A stretch of DNA of 64,000 nucleotides. Source: Monarcha castaneiventris obscurior. Taxonomy: Eukaryota; Chordata; Aves; Passeriformes; Monarchidae. The first letter of the stretch is position 1. Each line of letters opens with the position of its first letter. Both the position numbers and the translations under genes were made by a program. The stretch is from NCBI GenBank assembly GCA_026261815.1, contig JAMPIT010000437.1, positions 3,782,001-3,846,000 of the forward strand, read 5' to 3'. This document shows positions 1 to 11,923 of this stretch, in pieces. The notes below the pieces were generated by a model. That model searched no databases. It worked only from the letters and a program-made list of their open reading frames with translations, and was not told the DNA's origin.

Positions 1-159
1 AATAGAAGGGCAGAAGATGGAAAAATACAACCACAGTCCAGCTCTCCTCCCTGGCTGCAGTGAAGCCATCCCATATTTCAACAGAAGAAGAGTCTCCCTA
101 AATTTTGGGTTAATTTCACTGATACTTTCTGTCAGGTGAAACAGTAAGAAGAGGCTAAC

Positions 160-262
160 CGTGGATGTCCGGAGCCATTGTCTCATGTGAATAATCTTCA
201 CTCTTCATGAACAGTAGGAGCTCCTCTCCTGGTTCAATATCTGCTACCACTCTGTAGAATAT
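160..262 (-). CDS. MECOM: MECOM exon (EVI1 exon 3 equivalent): end of PR domain plus EVI1 start codon
   Basis: This internal coding exon is read on the minus strand from 262 to 160 (103 nt, 34 codons plus one base). It encodes the end of the PR/SET-like domain of PRDM3/MECOM, including the segment EPGEELLLFMKSEDY, followed by SHETMAPDIH. MECOM is a nuclear zinc-finger transcription factor; its PR domain is reported to have H3K9 methyltransferase activity. The acceptor is strong: a T-rich tract of about 20 nt and then CCCCAG, with AG at 264-263. The donor after G160 reads CACG|GTTAGC, which keeps GT and +5 G but has an unusual T at +3. The exon enters in phase 0, following exon 10565-10699, and leaves in phase 1, fitting a next exon that starts with the rest of a Glu codon. 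Compared with the human protein as I remember it, there is Glu for Ala before PGEE and Ser for Pro in SEDYSHET. The following zinc-finger exon lies off the left edge, so the gene is partial here. Confidence 0.95.
206..208 (-). other. MECOM: Initiation codon of the short EVI1 isoform
   Basis: The ATG of MKSEDY is codon 19 of this exon. In mammals the EVI1 protein starts at the equivalent Met, so upstream codons are leader in EVI1 mRNA and PR domain in MDS1-EVI1 mRNA. The local context is poor for initiation, with T at -3 and A at +4. A second in-frame ATG ten codons downstream (178-176) has A at -3 and G at +4, a strong context. The start is assigned by family knowledge, not by context. Confidence 0.8.
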
Positions 263-3200
263 CTGGGGAAAAAAAAAAAAGAAAAAGCAAGGTAAGCACC
301 ACAATAGGCACAGAAGCATCAAGCACTGATGGTGAGTGTTGCAGACCTCGTGGCCAGGGGCTGCCCGCTCATGATGCTGCTGCTGGAGAAGGGCTGACTG
401 ACCACGGCAGGTCTGCTCCTTCCAGCCCCAAAGCCATTGTGTTTTGGGCTCTGTGAGGATAAAAGGGACGACTGCTTTCAACAGCCTCTGCTGCAAACCG
501 AGCTGTGTGATGACTGCAGATATCACCAGCAACTTGTCTGCTGAGCTATACCAAACTCGTGTACAGAGCAGCCATAAAACACATCCCTGAGTGATCCCTG
601 TGAGAGAGGGAATTGCTGTTGCACTGGGAAAAGGTACTAAAGTAACTTTAATGCTTGGACTCGATTATCTTAGACGTCTTTTCCAACCCTAATGTTTCTG
701 TAATTCTAAAGCAGACATGAGGAGATGCTGCTGGTTAAGCCATAGGCATCCAGCCCCCGGTTCCAGCCATCTACACAGTCCAAAAAGCTGTGAGGAGAGA
801 AGCTTCTAAGAACCAGTGCACCTGGCTGTTCCTTAGCTTCAAATGGAAACCATGGGAAAAATCAGTCCTGGATGAAGAAACACTGTGAGCAGCCAAAGCT
901 GCTGGTGGTGGCCCTGGCCGGTGACACTCGTCCCCACATACACGGGATGCTCCAGGGGAAGGAGCCCTCTGGGGAAGCAGGAGACTGTGGGGGAGGGCAA
1001 AGGGGACACCCTCCCTTGGGTCCATGCACCAGAGGAAGCACACGCCAGCACCACAAGCCTCTGCCGAAAGGAAACTCCCAAAATCCATCTGGCTGCTTTC
1101 TGTCTCAGCAGGAAATGTGAAGAGCACTAAAAAGCTCCACGAAGCAGCTCAAATAAATATTAGTAACTTCCTCAGGCCTTGTTAAACAAAACCACATGAC
1201 AGCTATGTTTCCTATGCTAAAAAATGATGCCTTTGCATTTTCTCAGAAGAATGTATTTTTAAAGGGTTTGCTCCCAAACTCTTAACTCTGAACACTCATT
1301 GCAGTGCATGGGGAGAGAGGCAGCAAATCACCTGCAGTGTTCAAAGTCACAAAGGTGAGTTTGTCACAGGTAGGGACAGGTGTCTGGAGGTTTGTGGGTG
1401 CTCTCCCTTCCCGGTCACACGTGGACTGTCACCCGTGGTGGGCGCTTTCCTTGCCCAGGCACTCACAGACCGTCACCCACCGGCAGCCAGCACATACCGA
1501 TGTCCTCCAGGAGGTGGCCGTACAGCCTAATCCTTTCTGCCTGCACACGCTGTGCCCACGGATATGGGCTAAATACCTAAAAATATCCAACTTGGATACA
1601 TTTCCTCAGATTTTGGGTTTTTTTTTTCTTCAGTTTGTTCCAAAAGCTGTTCCAGAGAACAGTGCAGGGAGCAGCAGTGGAGGCTGCCAGGGTCGCTCAT
1701 CCCACACCCCGGTGCTCACCCCTCACTAGGTGACAGAAGTGCTGGCAAAACACATCAGGCACAAGGTACTAGTGCCACAACCCCCTGCTTGTGGCCAATT
1801 TTCCCCATAAAAACCAGGAGAAGGAGTTTATGGCCAGTGTGATCCACCCTCCCTCCTCTCCCACGCCACCCTCACCGAACCACCAGCCCGGGCTGCTTGG
1901 GCTTCCCATCTGCACCTCTTGTCGAGGGGATTTCAAAGTCCACCAAGTATTCTGGAGGCCATGAGAGCCGTGGCACTTCCCTGTGTATAACTCTTCATGC
2001 AGCCAGGCAAATGTCTGGTACCACAATTCCCTCTGGATCCAATGCCACTGTCAGTGCCAAAGGATGCAGGGCTTCCTGGTGGGCTTCAGCGTGCTGGGGC
2101 TGCATTGAAGCAACACAGCTCATCTCATCAGAGGCCAAAACACATTTAAATGAAGCCAGCTTTTACCTCCTGCAAATAAACCTGATCACAGTGTCACATC
2201 CAGTGACTACTTGCTGCAAGAAATGCTTGGTTTTCCATTTATTACGATGAATGTATTGAAAAGTGAGTTTTTAATTTCAGAAGTACAATGGCCTCTGCAT
2301 ATTTGAAAGGGAAGCTGCAGTTGGATCTGTGGAAGATAAAGCCAGTTGCTGGCTGGTTTGGAGTGAAAATAATGTGTGGAATAATGATATGTGCACACTG
2401 ACTGAAGAGACTTCTGCAGACCTCCCTGTTGGGGTGGAGGCAGGAGCAGGACCCCCACACAGCCGGGAAGGACTTCCACCATCCCAGAGGGACTGTTCCA
2501 AAGCTTCTGCTCTGCCTAGGACTTGCTTCTGCTCCCAGGTTTTGTGTCCCAGTCAGGTAAACACAGCTGATCTTCCCTGGTCAGTGTGCAGCCACGCCAA
2601 GGAGAGAACAAGAACCACGGAGAAGCCTTCTCTGGTATTTCCCCTGTCCCATTAAAGGTGCTTGGACAGACCTTTTCACCTCTCATCACAAAGTGAGGAC
2701 ACGTGGACTGGGGCATAAAGAGAGTCTTGTTCACAAGTGCTGTGCTGGGGAGCATCGCTTCTCTTGGGGAAGCCCAGGACGATGCAGCATCTTTCCTGCA
2801 GCTGTGGGACACATCCCTGAAAAGGGAGCAGACTCTGCAGCGAGTTGTCTGCACTGGTATTTAAAAATAGCAGAGATGACCCAGCTACCTATCAGAAACA
2901 GGCTGGCCAGCCTCTCTATCCCTCAGCAGGGAGACAAGATGGGTGTTTCAAAAAACACCATGTTTTAAGTTGAGTAATATTTCTTTATTTTGCATCTCAG
3001 ACCTAACATTCTCCAAAACAAAGGCCAAGTGACAGATTTCCAGCTCTGGCATTTTCACATTATTAGAATACTAACTTTAATTATTATTAAAAGTAGTTTT
3101 TAAAATTTCTGTATGTACAGAAAAAATTCACCTGCACTAACAGTTTATACCTCAATTTGCACTGCAGCGAGAATCTAAAATAAAACATATTGAAGTTTAA

Positions 3201-6200
3201 ACCAAAACGATCATGCAGGTAAATTTATTCTGATTTTAAGAGCTGTCCTTATTACTTCAAATAAAGAGCTTTTTTTTCTCACTCTTCCCACCTAAAACCT
3301 CGTGGAATTATCCTGTTTGGGAAAAAGTGAGAAGCCAGCTGTTGAAATGAGCCACATTGCCTGAATTTTGAGGCAGCAGTGACTGAGGGCAGGCAGAGGG
3401 GGAGTCCTGCAACCCCCAGATGGGGAACCTCACAAATTCCCCCCCAGCTCTGCATGTCATCCCTGGGCTGCCCGTGTTTTACAACAGCACCTCTACCACA
3501 GGCAGTATTTTTTTGTATTAGGAAACGCTAACATAAAATAAGTGAATTTTTCAATTGCAAAGCTTGAAGATTTCTGGGGCACAGTCCTGACTCTACTGTA
3601 ATTAATGAAAGGCTTCAATTTTCTGGCTATCACTTCTCCAGCCGACTGAGCCTGTTCCATTAACCAACTTTTTTGGGTTAACCTGCACTGGTCTGCCTTG
3701 AGATCAAGTATAGGAAGAGCTTCTGCATGGAGAGGAACAACCAGAGGAGGGGGAGAAAAAAAAAGCAAAGTCCAGATGCGCATTTCACATGCCCTGGGAT
3801 CAGCGGTGTGTGACTGCAGTTTATGTAGGAAGAGCAAAATCGGATTCAGGTCTGGAAACACTTTCAAAGTTCAGGGGGTCCGAGATGGGGAGAAGTTGGG
3901 GGAGGCCTGGCTCATCAGTGCTCTGTGCCTGCCCACACTGCAGGTCAGAGATCTGTGCTACCGAGCAGAAATAAAAGCTCCCAAACTGCAGAGCCGTAAA
4001 GGGAAAGGGGAGGGGGAAAAAAAAGGAACACACACAATTTACTTTTAAAAGGATGAATAAGGCCTCATTGTTATGAATCCCAGTTTACTTTTCCTGGTCA
4101 GGCACTTGAAATTTTATTTATGCTTAATAGACTGCATTTGGCATGTGTAAAGATGACAGAAGCGTGAATTATGAACGACCTTCGACCTATTCAGGAAGTT
4201 GTAATAATTGAAATAATAGTGAAACGCGCTCCCCGCGAGCTCGGCTGGGGCCGCGCTCAGCCACTGAGCCCGTGTGCTTTGAAGCACCCCCGCCATCCCC
4301 CTGCCCCTGCCAGCCCCACACCGCCCTGCCTGGACCCCCCTCTGCTCCCATCAGCATCCCCCAGAACCAGGAGGGGTTAATTGAAGTTAAGGTTTTGGGG
4401 GGAAAAGCGACAACTCCATCATTGAGTGCGAGCAGAGGCAGGAACTGCCATGCACGCATTTGTTGTGCCCTAAAGAGGAGCTGTGTTAGCTGCATCTAAC
4501 TAAACCCTTTATTCCTGCCTACAGCTTTGGAAAACATCACACGTGCCCCAGAACTGCCTGGGAAATTCAGATTTGAGGGCAGGCGAGAGGTGCCGCTCCA
4601 AGGAGGTGCAGTTTGTCCTTTAACCCCAGGCCACGTGCTGAACTCACAGCTCCCACCACAGGAGATGCACCCAGCGATTCTGTCCTGCCCCACTATGGTG
4701 CAAGCAGGAGGAACCACTCTGCTTGGGATGGTGGGATGGAATAGAAGACCCCATTGCTCCCTGGAGAGTCCCACCAGCACCCACATCCAGCACTCAATGG
4801 ATCACATTCCATGGGTGCATCCACCCCAAGCAAGGCAGCCTCATCTCCCAGTTGCTTTGGGGAATGTGCCCCAAGAGGCAGTGTGCATGCTGCCAGCTGG
4901 CATCCACCTCCACACTGCTTCAGAGCAAGAGTGGAACTTGCTTGAAAAGTGAAACAAATTAAATGTCCAAAAGTAATAGTGAACATTATGTCCAAGGAGC
5001 TACATCAAAACCAGTAATTATGCCCGCCAGAAAAATGAGAAGGACAAACAGACACACAACTTCACAAGCCGTAATCACGAGTTTGAAGGGAAAAAACAAG
5101 AATGAAAAGGGTCCAAATAGTATAGCTTCAATTTTAGCTCCCATGATGAACAACTTGTGCAGCTGGAGAGCTGTGTGATGAAACCTGAGCCAGGTTCTTT
5201 TTGCTATACTCAGGCAAATGATAAATTGAAATGAACTGGAGTTTTTTCAAGAACTAAGGTAGAGGAGTCCTGCCTGAGAGCTGTACTGGGCCCAAAGAAA
5301 ACTTCAGCAAAAATCCAGAGGCAAAACTCAGCAAGTCTCTGCATGCAAGGGGCTGCAGGAGCACGAGTGGGAGCCTGGTGGGGAGGGAGGACCCTCCCCT
5401 TCCCCCTTCCCACTGCAGGGAGGGTAAGGGAGTACCACAGAGCCTCAGCACCAGGGCTGTGAATCCTTTCCTTCTTCATTTCCAGAATGCCCCAAAACCT
5501 CCATGCAGGAAGGGCTGGAGGAAGGATGCTCCAGGAATCCCCATTTTTCCACCTTCCGAGGCAAAAGGTGCCTCCTGCTCCCCAACATAGGAAGAGAACT
5601 GCAGGATGCCTCTCTGCAGGGCACCCTTTACAGCATCTTGGGAGGGCTGCAGGCCACCTCCCTCCCCAGTGCCACTCAGCTCTTCCACTGTTGGTGAATT
5701 TTAGCTTCTGTGAAAGCCCTGGTTCATCTGAGCTGCTCGGGTCCTTTAGAACCTTTTCCTTGGGGGTCACCAACCACTGACACCGGACCCCAACTTCTGT
5801 CACCCACCTGTTCTCCTGAGCTGAGCTAATCACTCACTCATCCTCTAACACCCATGAAACTCCATTAGTGAACCACACCAATGTCAAGCAAGGTGCAGTC
5901 TTATCCTGCCCCTGTGGCTGTCCATAATTCTCTACACTTTAACAAGCAGGTGAGTAGGATTTGACTGCCCTCATCACAAAAATTTCCTTATCGCTTTTAT
6001 TAACCATGAATCATCAACAAAAACCTCATCGCTTTATCATTTACAGAAATGGCAACAACTAGTTGCTAGGTTTGGTTCTGAACAGCTTCTTTTAGGTCAC
6101 ATCAGGACAGTCCAGTGCTGAGAGTGGAAACACCACCAGTGCATCAAATTCCAGATAACACAGGCAGTCATAAAGCCCAGGAAGGAATGTCACCCATAGC

Positions 6201-9200
6201 CTCAGCTCTAACTGCAGCAAGTGGAAAATCACCACTGAGCGGTAGCTCCTCATTCCACCAGCCCCCAGCTAAAACATCCCTCCTCCACTGGAGGCAGATT
6301 TTCAGTGGGAGCTGGATTAAGCTTTATTTGCTTAATAACCAACAACTCATAGGAAGAATCATGGCAGAATAGGGCCCCGTATGAGCTCAGCGTGTGCATG
6401 CCCTCCTGACCCACAACAGCCAAAACCTTAATTTCACTCTCTGACAACAAAGCCTCAAAACTATTCCTTAAATACACAACTTTTGCAGGTGGCTGTGCAA
6501 GGAGCCCCTGCCCGCCGTGGACAGGGGGCCGCAGCCATAAAACCTGAAACATGAAGCTGTGCCTGCAGATTAAAAAAGTTTGTAAAACGTGTAAGATGGG
6601 ATCAGACCTGGTGGAACCTACAGCAGTAGGTTCACTCCTGTAAGTTTGTATCACTGACATCGGGCACGTTGTTAACAGTGTGATACTTCTGGTTTTGCTC
6701 CCTTTGCAGCGGCATGTACTTGAGTACAAGGCATGGAAACAAAACAAACACATAAAAACCCACCTAAAACCTCTTTCAGCACGCACAGCAATCTAAAACC
6801 TCAGTAAAGTGATCTTGAGTCACTCTGATTTTTCCATGGATAAACCATGGGGACTTTAAAAGAGCTGCTCTTTCGGGGGGAAAGAGACCTGGAAGCTCGG
6901 GGAAGTTTCACAGCACTTTGTGGCTGTATCACTGTCAGAACTCTGCAAGCAATAAGCAAGATAAAAACCGTATTCAGGGGTTTTAACTTCCACAGCTACC
7001 AACAATGTTTCTAAAAATAAAAAAGTTTAAAAAAAAAATTTATAGTTTGAAGGTGACCGTGATCTCAGCCTGGAACATGTGACAGCCCCTGCCATGCCAC
7101 TGCCATAGTCACTGCTGGATTTGCAACTGCACTTTCATTAACATACATCTTTAAAAATAATGCTTTTACTGGGCTGACAGCACTGCCAGAAACCCTAATA
7201 GAGCCAATCATTCTGCAGTCATTAAAAAGTTGAACTAATAGATATTTAATGATATCAGAGAGGAGTCGTCCAAGTTAGCAGAAACTGCTCTAGAATCCTA
7301 AACTGACTCTGAGCTGAAAAAACCACATTCCAGGGCAAGAATAGTGACAAGACTCTCTGCAGCTCTGCACACACTGTAGTGTCTTTGGGGAAAAGAAAAA
7401 AAAGAGTGCCCTGTTTGTGGAATTTTATTATTGATATACACCTAGAATTACATATGTTCAGGTTAGATTGGGTATGACAGGAGATATTAGCAAGACAGCA
7501 AAAAGAAATCCTAGATCGACCTCATTTAAAATTTAAAAAAAAAAAAGGCAAAAAAATGCAGCTTTTAAACCCTACTCCAGCTGCAATCAAATGAAACATG
7601 AGTTGCATCCAGCGTGCATGTTTTGACTGCATCCCACCATTATCGAGCTGTTCATCTCAGCAAAGCTCATTTATTCAGTCATAAGAAAGAGCCCAGGCCT
7701 TTTGTAAAGTTGATCCTAAGTGATGAAACCTAACCTCAGCTGTGAGTCAGGGGGTGGGGTGGTATGTCTCTGAAAAAACTTTAAGAGAGAAAATGACAAA
7801 AAATGTTTTTCTTTCCCTCTTTTTGTTAAATACAGCAGGTAGAACATAGCAGAGCAACCAGATTACACACAGCCCTGAGTTCATCTCATTCCTGCCTCGA
7901 GCAGTCTGGGAACCATACCTGTCTGTCAGTCAAGCTTGAATTTAGTAGTATAAACTTGTGGGCAGCATGAGGCTGGGAACGCTGGCAGGATCTTTTACCT
8001 TCTCAGGTACAGCCCAATGTTTGCTTGTGAATTTTACAGATGAGTTGAAGCAATTAGAGGTGAACAATTACTGCTGATCGAGTGTCTGTGGCTCGGGAGT
8101 GGGAAGTGTCTCTGCAGCAGAGATGCTCCCCGTGCAACCAGGGCTACTGAGGTGCTTTGTGCTCCTGGGGGAGGCAGGAAGAGCTGGGGTGTCCCCCCAC
8201 GCCTGCAGCCAGCACTGGCTGTGGCTCCAGCTGAGCTGGGGTCTCCTGTACCAGCTGGGCTGCATCGCCTCTGCCCTCCAGCTCTAGCTACAACCACTGA
8301 CACACGTCCTCAGCTTCACCTTATTTTTATTTTTCCCTTTTTATTCCCTTCTTTTTCTTTTTACCCCCCCATTTTTCCGGGAGCTATCGAGGCCGAGTGA
8401 CCCCAGGCAGCCCCACACAGTCTGTGTGTGCACACTCAGCCCTGACTTGCGTTTGTCACTCCTCGTACACGCACACGTTTGGCCATGTAACGTCCATTTC
8501 CCAGTTTGCCTTCCCATTATATTTTATATTACCTCTGGTGAGCTTGTGCCAGAAGAAAGCAGAAGGAGGAGCTGTTAGAAAGACTTTCTTGCTTTAAGAT
8601 TCGAGAGCACATTTTTAGCATTAACTTTTTAGGCTCTGGTCATAAAACGTTGGAGTATGCGGACGATTTTGTGGGTAAATGTGCAGCATTTCCAGAGGGC
8701 CAAATGAACAACAATCTCTTGCTGACAGCACCCAGATCACAACATGCTACTTGAAAGACAACCAAATCTTAATTTGCAAATCTCAGCAACAAAAAGCTAT
8801 AAAAATATGGAATTATGAACAGCACGATACTGTGCAAAATAAGTAACAAGTCTCCAGTGAATGAAGGGAATTATTGGCAGCAGTACAGCCACCATTACCA
8901 AATGTCAGAAATGTAAACACTAAAAAAAGAGAAAGTTAAAAGCGCCATAACTTTCCTTCCAAAAACGTCAGAGCACGGGTGTGTGTCTGCGTTCAGAGGG
9001 AGATGCTGATGGCTCAGCCTCGCCTGCACTTTCAGCTGCAGATCCCCAACACCGACCCAAAGACAGTGAGTTGCTTTGACCAATGCATGTGATTCCACTT
9101 CTGATCTTTCCTACCTGCACCAGCTCCTGCTCAATGTAAAATATTTGAATTTGCTGTTTCAATTAATCTACATAGTTTCCTTTTCCTATCACTGTTCCAT

Positions 9201-10564
9201 AAATGCTCTGCACGGAGAGAATTCATCACTTTTCAGCACAAAGCGTATTTCAGCTTGGAAAACGTAACTTGCTTTTACTAATAACCCTCATGGTTTCTTT
9301 AGTTAAACCAGCTGCTGTATAAAAAAAAAATTATCTCTCAATCCGCTGGCTTGTTCTATGCTACATCTGCTCAGGGCTGAACTGTAGAAGCTGGAAATTA
9401 AAAAGATCTTCTCTTGTAGTTTCTGAGAAAGTTATTTAACCGGGTTTTAATCAGCTATCTCACATGAGTGAAATACGTAGCACTGGGCTGGAAATAGTAG
9501 GGTCCCTCGCATTCATTTCCTATACGTAAGGAATTTGATTAGAAAGAATGATTTCTAATTGAAGCTTTGTGTCTGGTTGTGATTCTTCTTTCAATACTGT
9601 CAAGGCAATTAAATCAGCTAAAGATAATCTTTAACATTCACCTGATACAGTTAATTAAGTGGTGAAAAATGAAACACTGATTAAATGAATTGAATCCTAC
9701 ATTGCAGGTAGCGAAGTTTAAACTGGAAACAAGAATTCACAATCAGTTGTTGCTTCACTATTTCAGATACTTTAAAGAAGCAAAGCTTCCTCAACCTAAC
9801 TTTGCCCGTTAAAATATTTCATAATGGCCTGTGTTATCCACAGACAAAAGCAAACCCTGATTTAGGAAACACCTAATAACTCATCAGCATAATTGAAAAC
9901 AAAATGCTTTACTGCATTCTTCCTCTGCCTATCCCAGCCTTTTCTCCAACACACAAGGATAAATAATGTTTCAGCCCAACAAAGAGTGGATTTAAGTGCA
10001 ATAAATGAAAAGAAAAAGAAAACGACCGAAGACCCTGATTCAGCACGTAAGCACTACGAGTTCCAGCAAAGTGTATGGGAAGGCACAAAAATATCCATGC
10101 ACGTGTGCATTCAAATCCACAGCCCCTCACATGCAACTGCACTGGTAACATTATCACTTTTGTGTCCTCCCCTCCACTCTTTCCATTAAATTCATGTTAC
10201 AGCTTCCAACCAACTCAACAATTTAACATAGCAATCCAAGTGGACTGCAACAGGAGCCAGAAAATGCTCCTAATTCAACATCAGCAAATAATGGTTTTGT
10301 ATCCCTTAGACAGCAGTCCTGAATTTTATCAGCTATAACACAAAAAAATCATTTATGAATTGAACAACAATATGGAATAAAGAAAATCCATATTTTCTAT
10401 CACCCAAAATCAAAATTATTCCATTCTGCATTTCCCATCCATACCTTATCTTTTGCCACAACAGCAAACAGGCCAAAAGCTGTTGTGACTTGCTGATTTT
10501 TTCTTTGCGACTGACACCTCAATATTCCTTAAAAAAGTAAGTCCAGAAAGTGAACACCACGTAC
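263..10564 (-). other. MECOM: MECOM intron between EVI1 exons 2 and 3, about 10.3 kb
   Basis: This intron is bounded by a good donor (CAG|GTACGT, GT at 10564-10563) and a strong acceptor (AG at 264-263). I see no further exon, RNA gene or intact transposon in it. Contents are: a short CR1 tail at 651-709; a GC-richer stretch at about 870-1720 with open frames on both strands but no coding signature; ordinary AT-rich DNA; and a C/T-rich patch at about 8310-8380. A block around 9300-9780 is rich in TAAT-like homeodomain cores and includes an 8-bp inverted repeat (9538-9545 with 9552-9559). Small A runs occur near 7030 and 7540. Confidence 0.85.
651..709 (+). mobile_element. CR1 LINE 3'-end fragment
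   Basis: The stretch TGCTTGGACTCGATTATCTT, followed by a TTTTCCAACC-type core and a degenerate ATTCTA tail, matches the 3' untranslated end of avian CR1 retrotransposons as I remember it. Only about 60 bp is recognisable, with several mismatches and no ORF, so it is an old, 5'-truncated copy. It lies antisense to MECOM, roughly 390 bp upstream of the exon 3 acceptor in transcript order. Confidence 0.7.
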
Positions 10565-10699
10565 CTGATCACTTATTTGACATGCAACAAGGTTGTGCTG
10601 ATTGTAGCATCCAGCAAACTTGATATATTTGAGCCAGTTTCCTACATCTGGTTGACTGGCATCTATGCAGAACTTCACATTGCAAAACTCATCCAAGAT
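10565..10699 (-). CDS. MECOM: MECOM exon (EVI1 exon 2 equivalent): core of PR domain
   Basis: This internal coding exon is read from 10699 to 10565 (135 nt, exactly 45 codons, phase 0 at both ends). It encodes ILDEFCNVKFCIDASQPDVG, then NWLKYIKFAGCYNQHNLVAC and QISDQ: the middle of the PRDM3/MECOM PR domain, including the W-x-KYI and NLVACQI segments typical of PRDM3 and PRDM16. The acceptor is TTCTTTTTAG (AG at 10701-10700) and the donor CAG|GTACGT. Forty-five codons here plus 18 before the EVI1 Met equals 63, the number known to be contributed by the EVI1 leader to the human MDS1-EVI1 fusion. In transcripts from the MDS1 promoter this exon is translated; in transcripts from the CpG island it is 5' leader. 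Differences from the human protein as remembered are Cys for Tyr after LDEF, Asn for Ser before WLKY, Lys for Arg after KYI, Asn for Asp before QHN, and Ser for Asn before DQ. Confidence 0.95.
10569..10610 (-). promoter_or_regulatory. Upstream ORF 3 in the EVI1 leader (13 codons)
   Basis: This ORF lies in the third frame of exon 2 (+2 relative to the PR frame): an ATG, 12 further codons, and a TGA four bases from the exon end. It is the longest of the three upstream ORFs and the closest to the EVI1 start, about 60 nt away in the spliced mRNA. No ATG occurs between it and the EVI1 start in exon 3. Confidence 0.45.
10642..10662 (-). promoter_or_regulatory. Upstream ORF 2 in the EVI1 leader (MPVNQM)
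   Basis: This second short ORF is in the same shifted frame as upstream ORF 1. It has six codons and ends in TAG. It ends well before the EVI1 start, so reinitiation or leaky scanning would be required for EVI1 synthesis. Its function is inferred. Confidence 0.45.
10675..10692 (-). promoter_or_regulatory. Upstream ORF 1 in the EVI1 leader (MSFAM)
   Basis: Reading exon 2 in the +1 frame relative to the PR-domain frame gives an ATG seven bases into the exon and a TGA after five codons. It matters only for transcripts starting in the CpG island, where exon 2 is leader. The reading frame is directly visible; a role in translation is inferred. Confidence 0.45.
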
Positions 10700-10795
10700 C
10701 TAAAAAGAAGAATATGAAAGAGTAAATCTTTCTGTTGCTGGCTGAGTATTCTAATCAAAAGATAAATCACAGCTTTCCAGATAAACAAGTGGAAA

Positions 10796-10801
10796 ATAAT
10801 A

Positions 10802-10875
<74 letters not shown>
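10796..10875 (+). repeat. (AAT)n trinucleotide microsatellite
   Basis: About 27 AAT units are present with a single AGT interruption near the start. On the transcribed (minus) strand it reads (ATT)n. It ends about 95 nt before the exon 2 acceptor, inside the short intron that separates the CpG island from exon 2. Read on the plus strand it produces an artefactual run of asparagine codons. Confidence 0.98.
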
Positions 10876-10876
<1 letters not shown>

Positions 10877-11923
10877 TGTTTATTCAGAAGTATGTTTCCC
10901 TGCAGAGATTTTTTTAGGAACTGTCAGAATGCATACACAATAATAAAAAGACAATAAATGTTCTGAAAAATGTCTTGACAAATATTTACATGTAATCGAA
11001 ATGTTGTCTAATTATTGCAATGAAACACTATGTTAATTTAAGAGGGACCTGATTTTCTATGCATTCATCAATGCCCATGTTTGAAATTATGATTTTAATT
11101 AAATAGGACTCTGACAGGAATACAACAAAAATTATTAAAATAGATGGTGTTGGCTTCATTTAAGGTTTCTGTTTTGTTTCAGGATTTACGTTGATTGCAG
11201 CACTCATTTAGAATTTTCTTATTTGTTGCTCTGAACCAAACTTTATCTGGTTGGCAGAGTTATTTATCTTGTTTTAGTATTACACTTCCCAAACAGTCCT
11301 GTGCAACACTTAAATCCCTCCCCTTAATCGAAGCAAATAACAGAACTCCTTATGTCAAAATAAAGAGAATAAATGAAAAACAATGTAACCACTCATGCAA
11401 ACCATGGCAGTATTCAATACACACAATAAATGGTTCCAATTATGCAGACAATAAACAAATATAATGAGACTGCTCGTGGGCAAGCTAAAGACGATGTTCT
11501 ATTCTAATATTATGACAAATTACTAATCATTACAGCGGACCGAATATCATTATTTGCAAGCTTTACCATCGGCCTATCCCAAACTTCCCACAGCATCCCC
11601 AGCGAGCTGACTGCTGAATTGTAACTTCTTCGCCTTGGCACGGGCAGCAGCCACCCCGTTTCCCCAGCCAAATAAAGGAAACAACCTCAAACGCCCCAAA
11701 GGAGAAGCGCAGGGCGAGGGAGGCTGTGCCCCGCTGGGAGCGCGTGGAGCCGCGGCCGGGGCCGGCGCTGCCCGTGCCCGGTCCCCGGGAGCCCACGGGA
11801 GCCCACGGCAGCCCCAGCCAGGGGTCCCGGCGGTCCCCGAAGGCGCCCCGCAGGACGCGCTGACCCCGCGGGGGCTGCCCCGGTGCCCCCCACGCCCCCC
11901 GGGGCAGGATCGGGCCCGGCCGC

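Noticed and set aside
155..532. Full 125-codon minus-strand frame around EVI1 exon 3
   Set aside because: Only 262-160 is exon. The part upstream of the AG at 264-263 is intron, including the T tract, and the part beyond 160 runs into the intron stop.
10735..10917. Plus-strand frame encoding a polyasparagine protein
   Set aside because: It is a translation of the AAT microsatellite in an intron.
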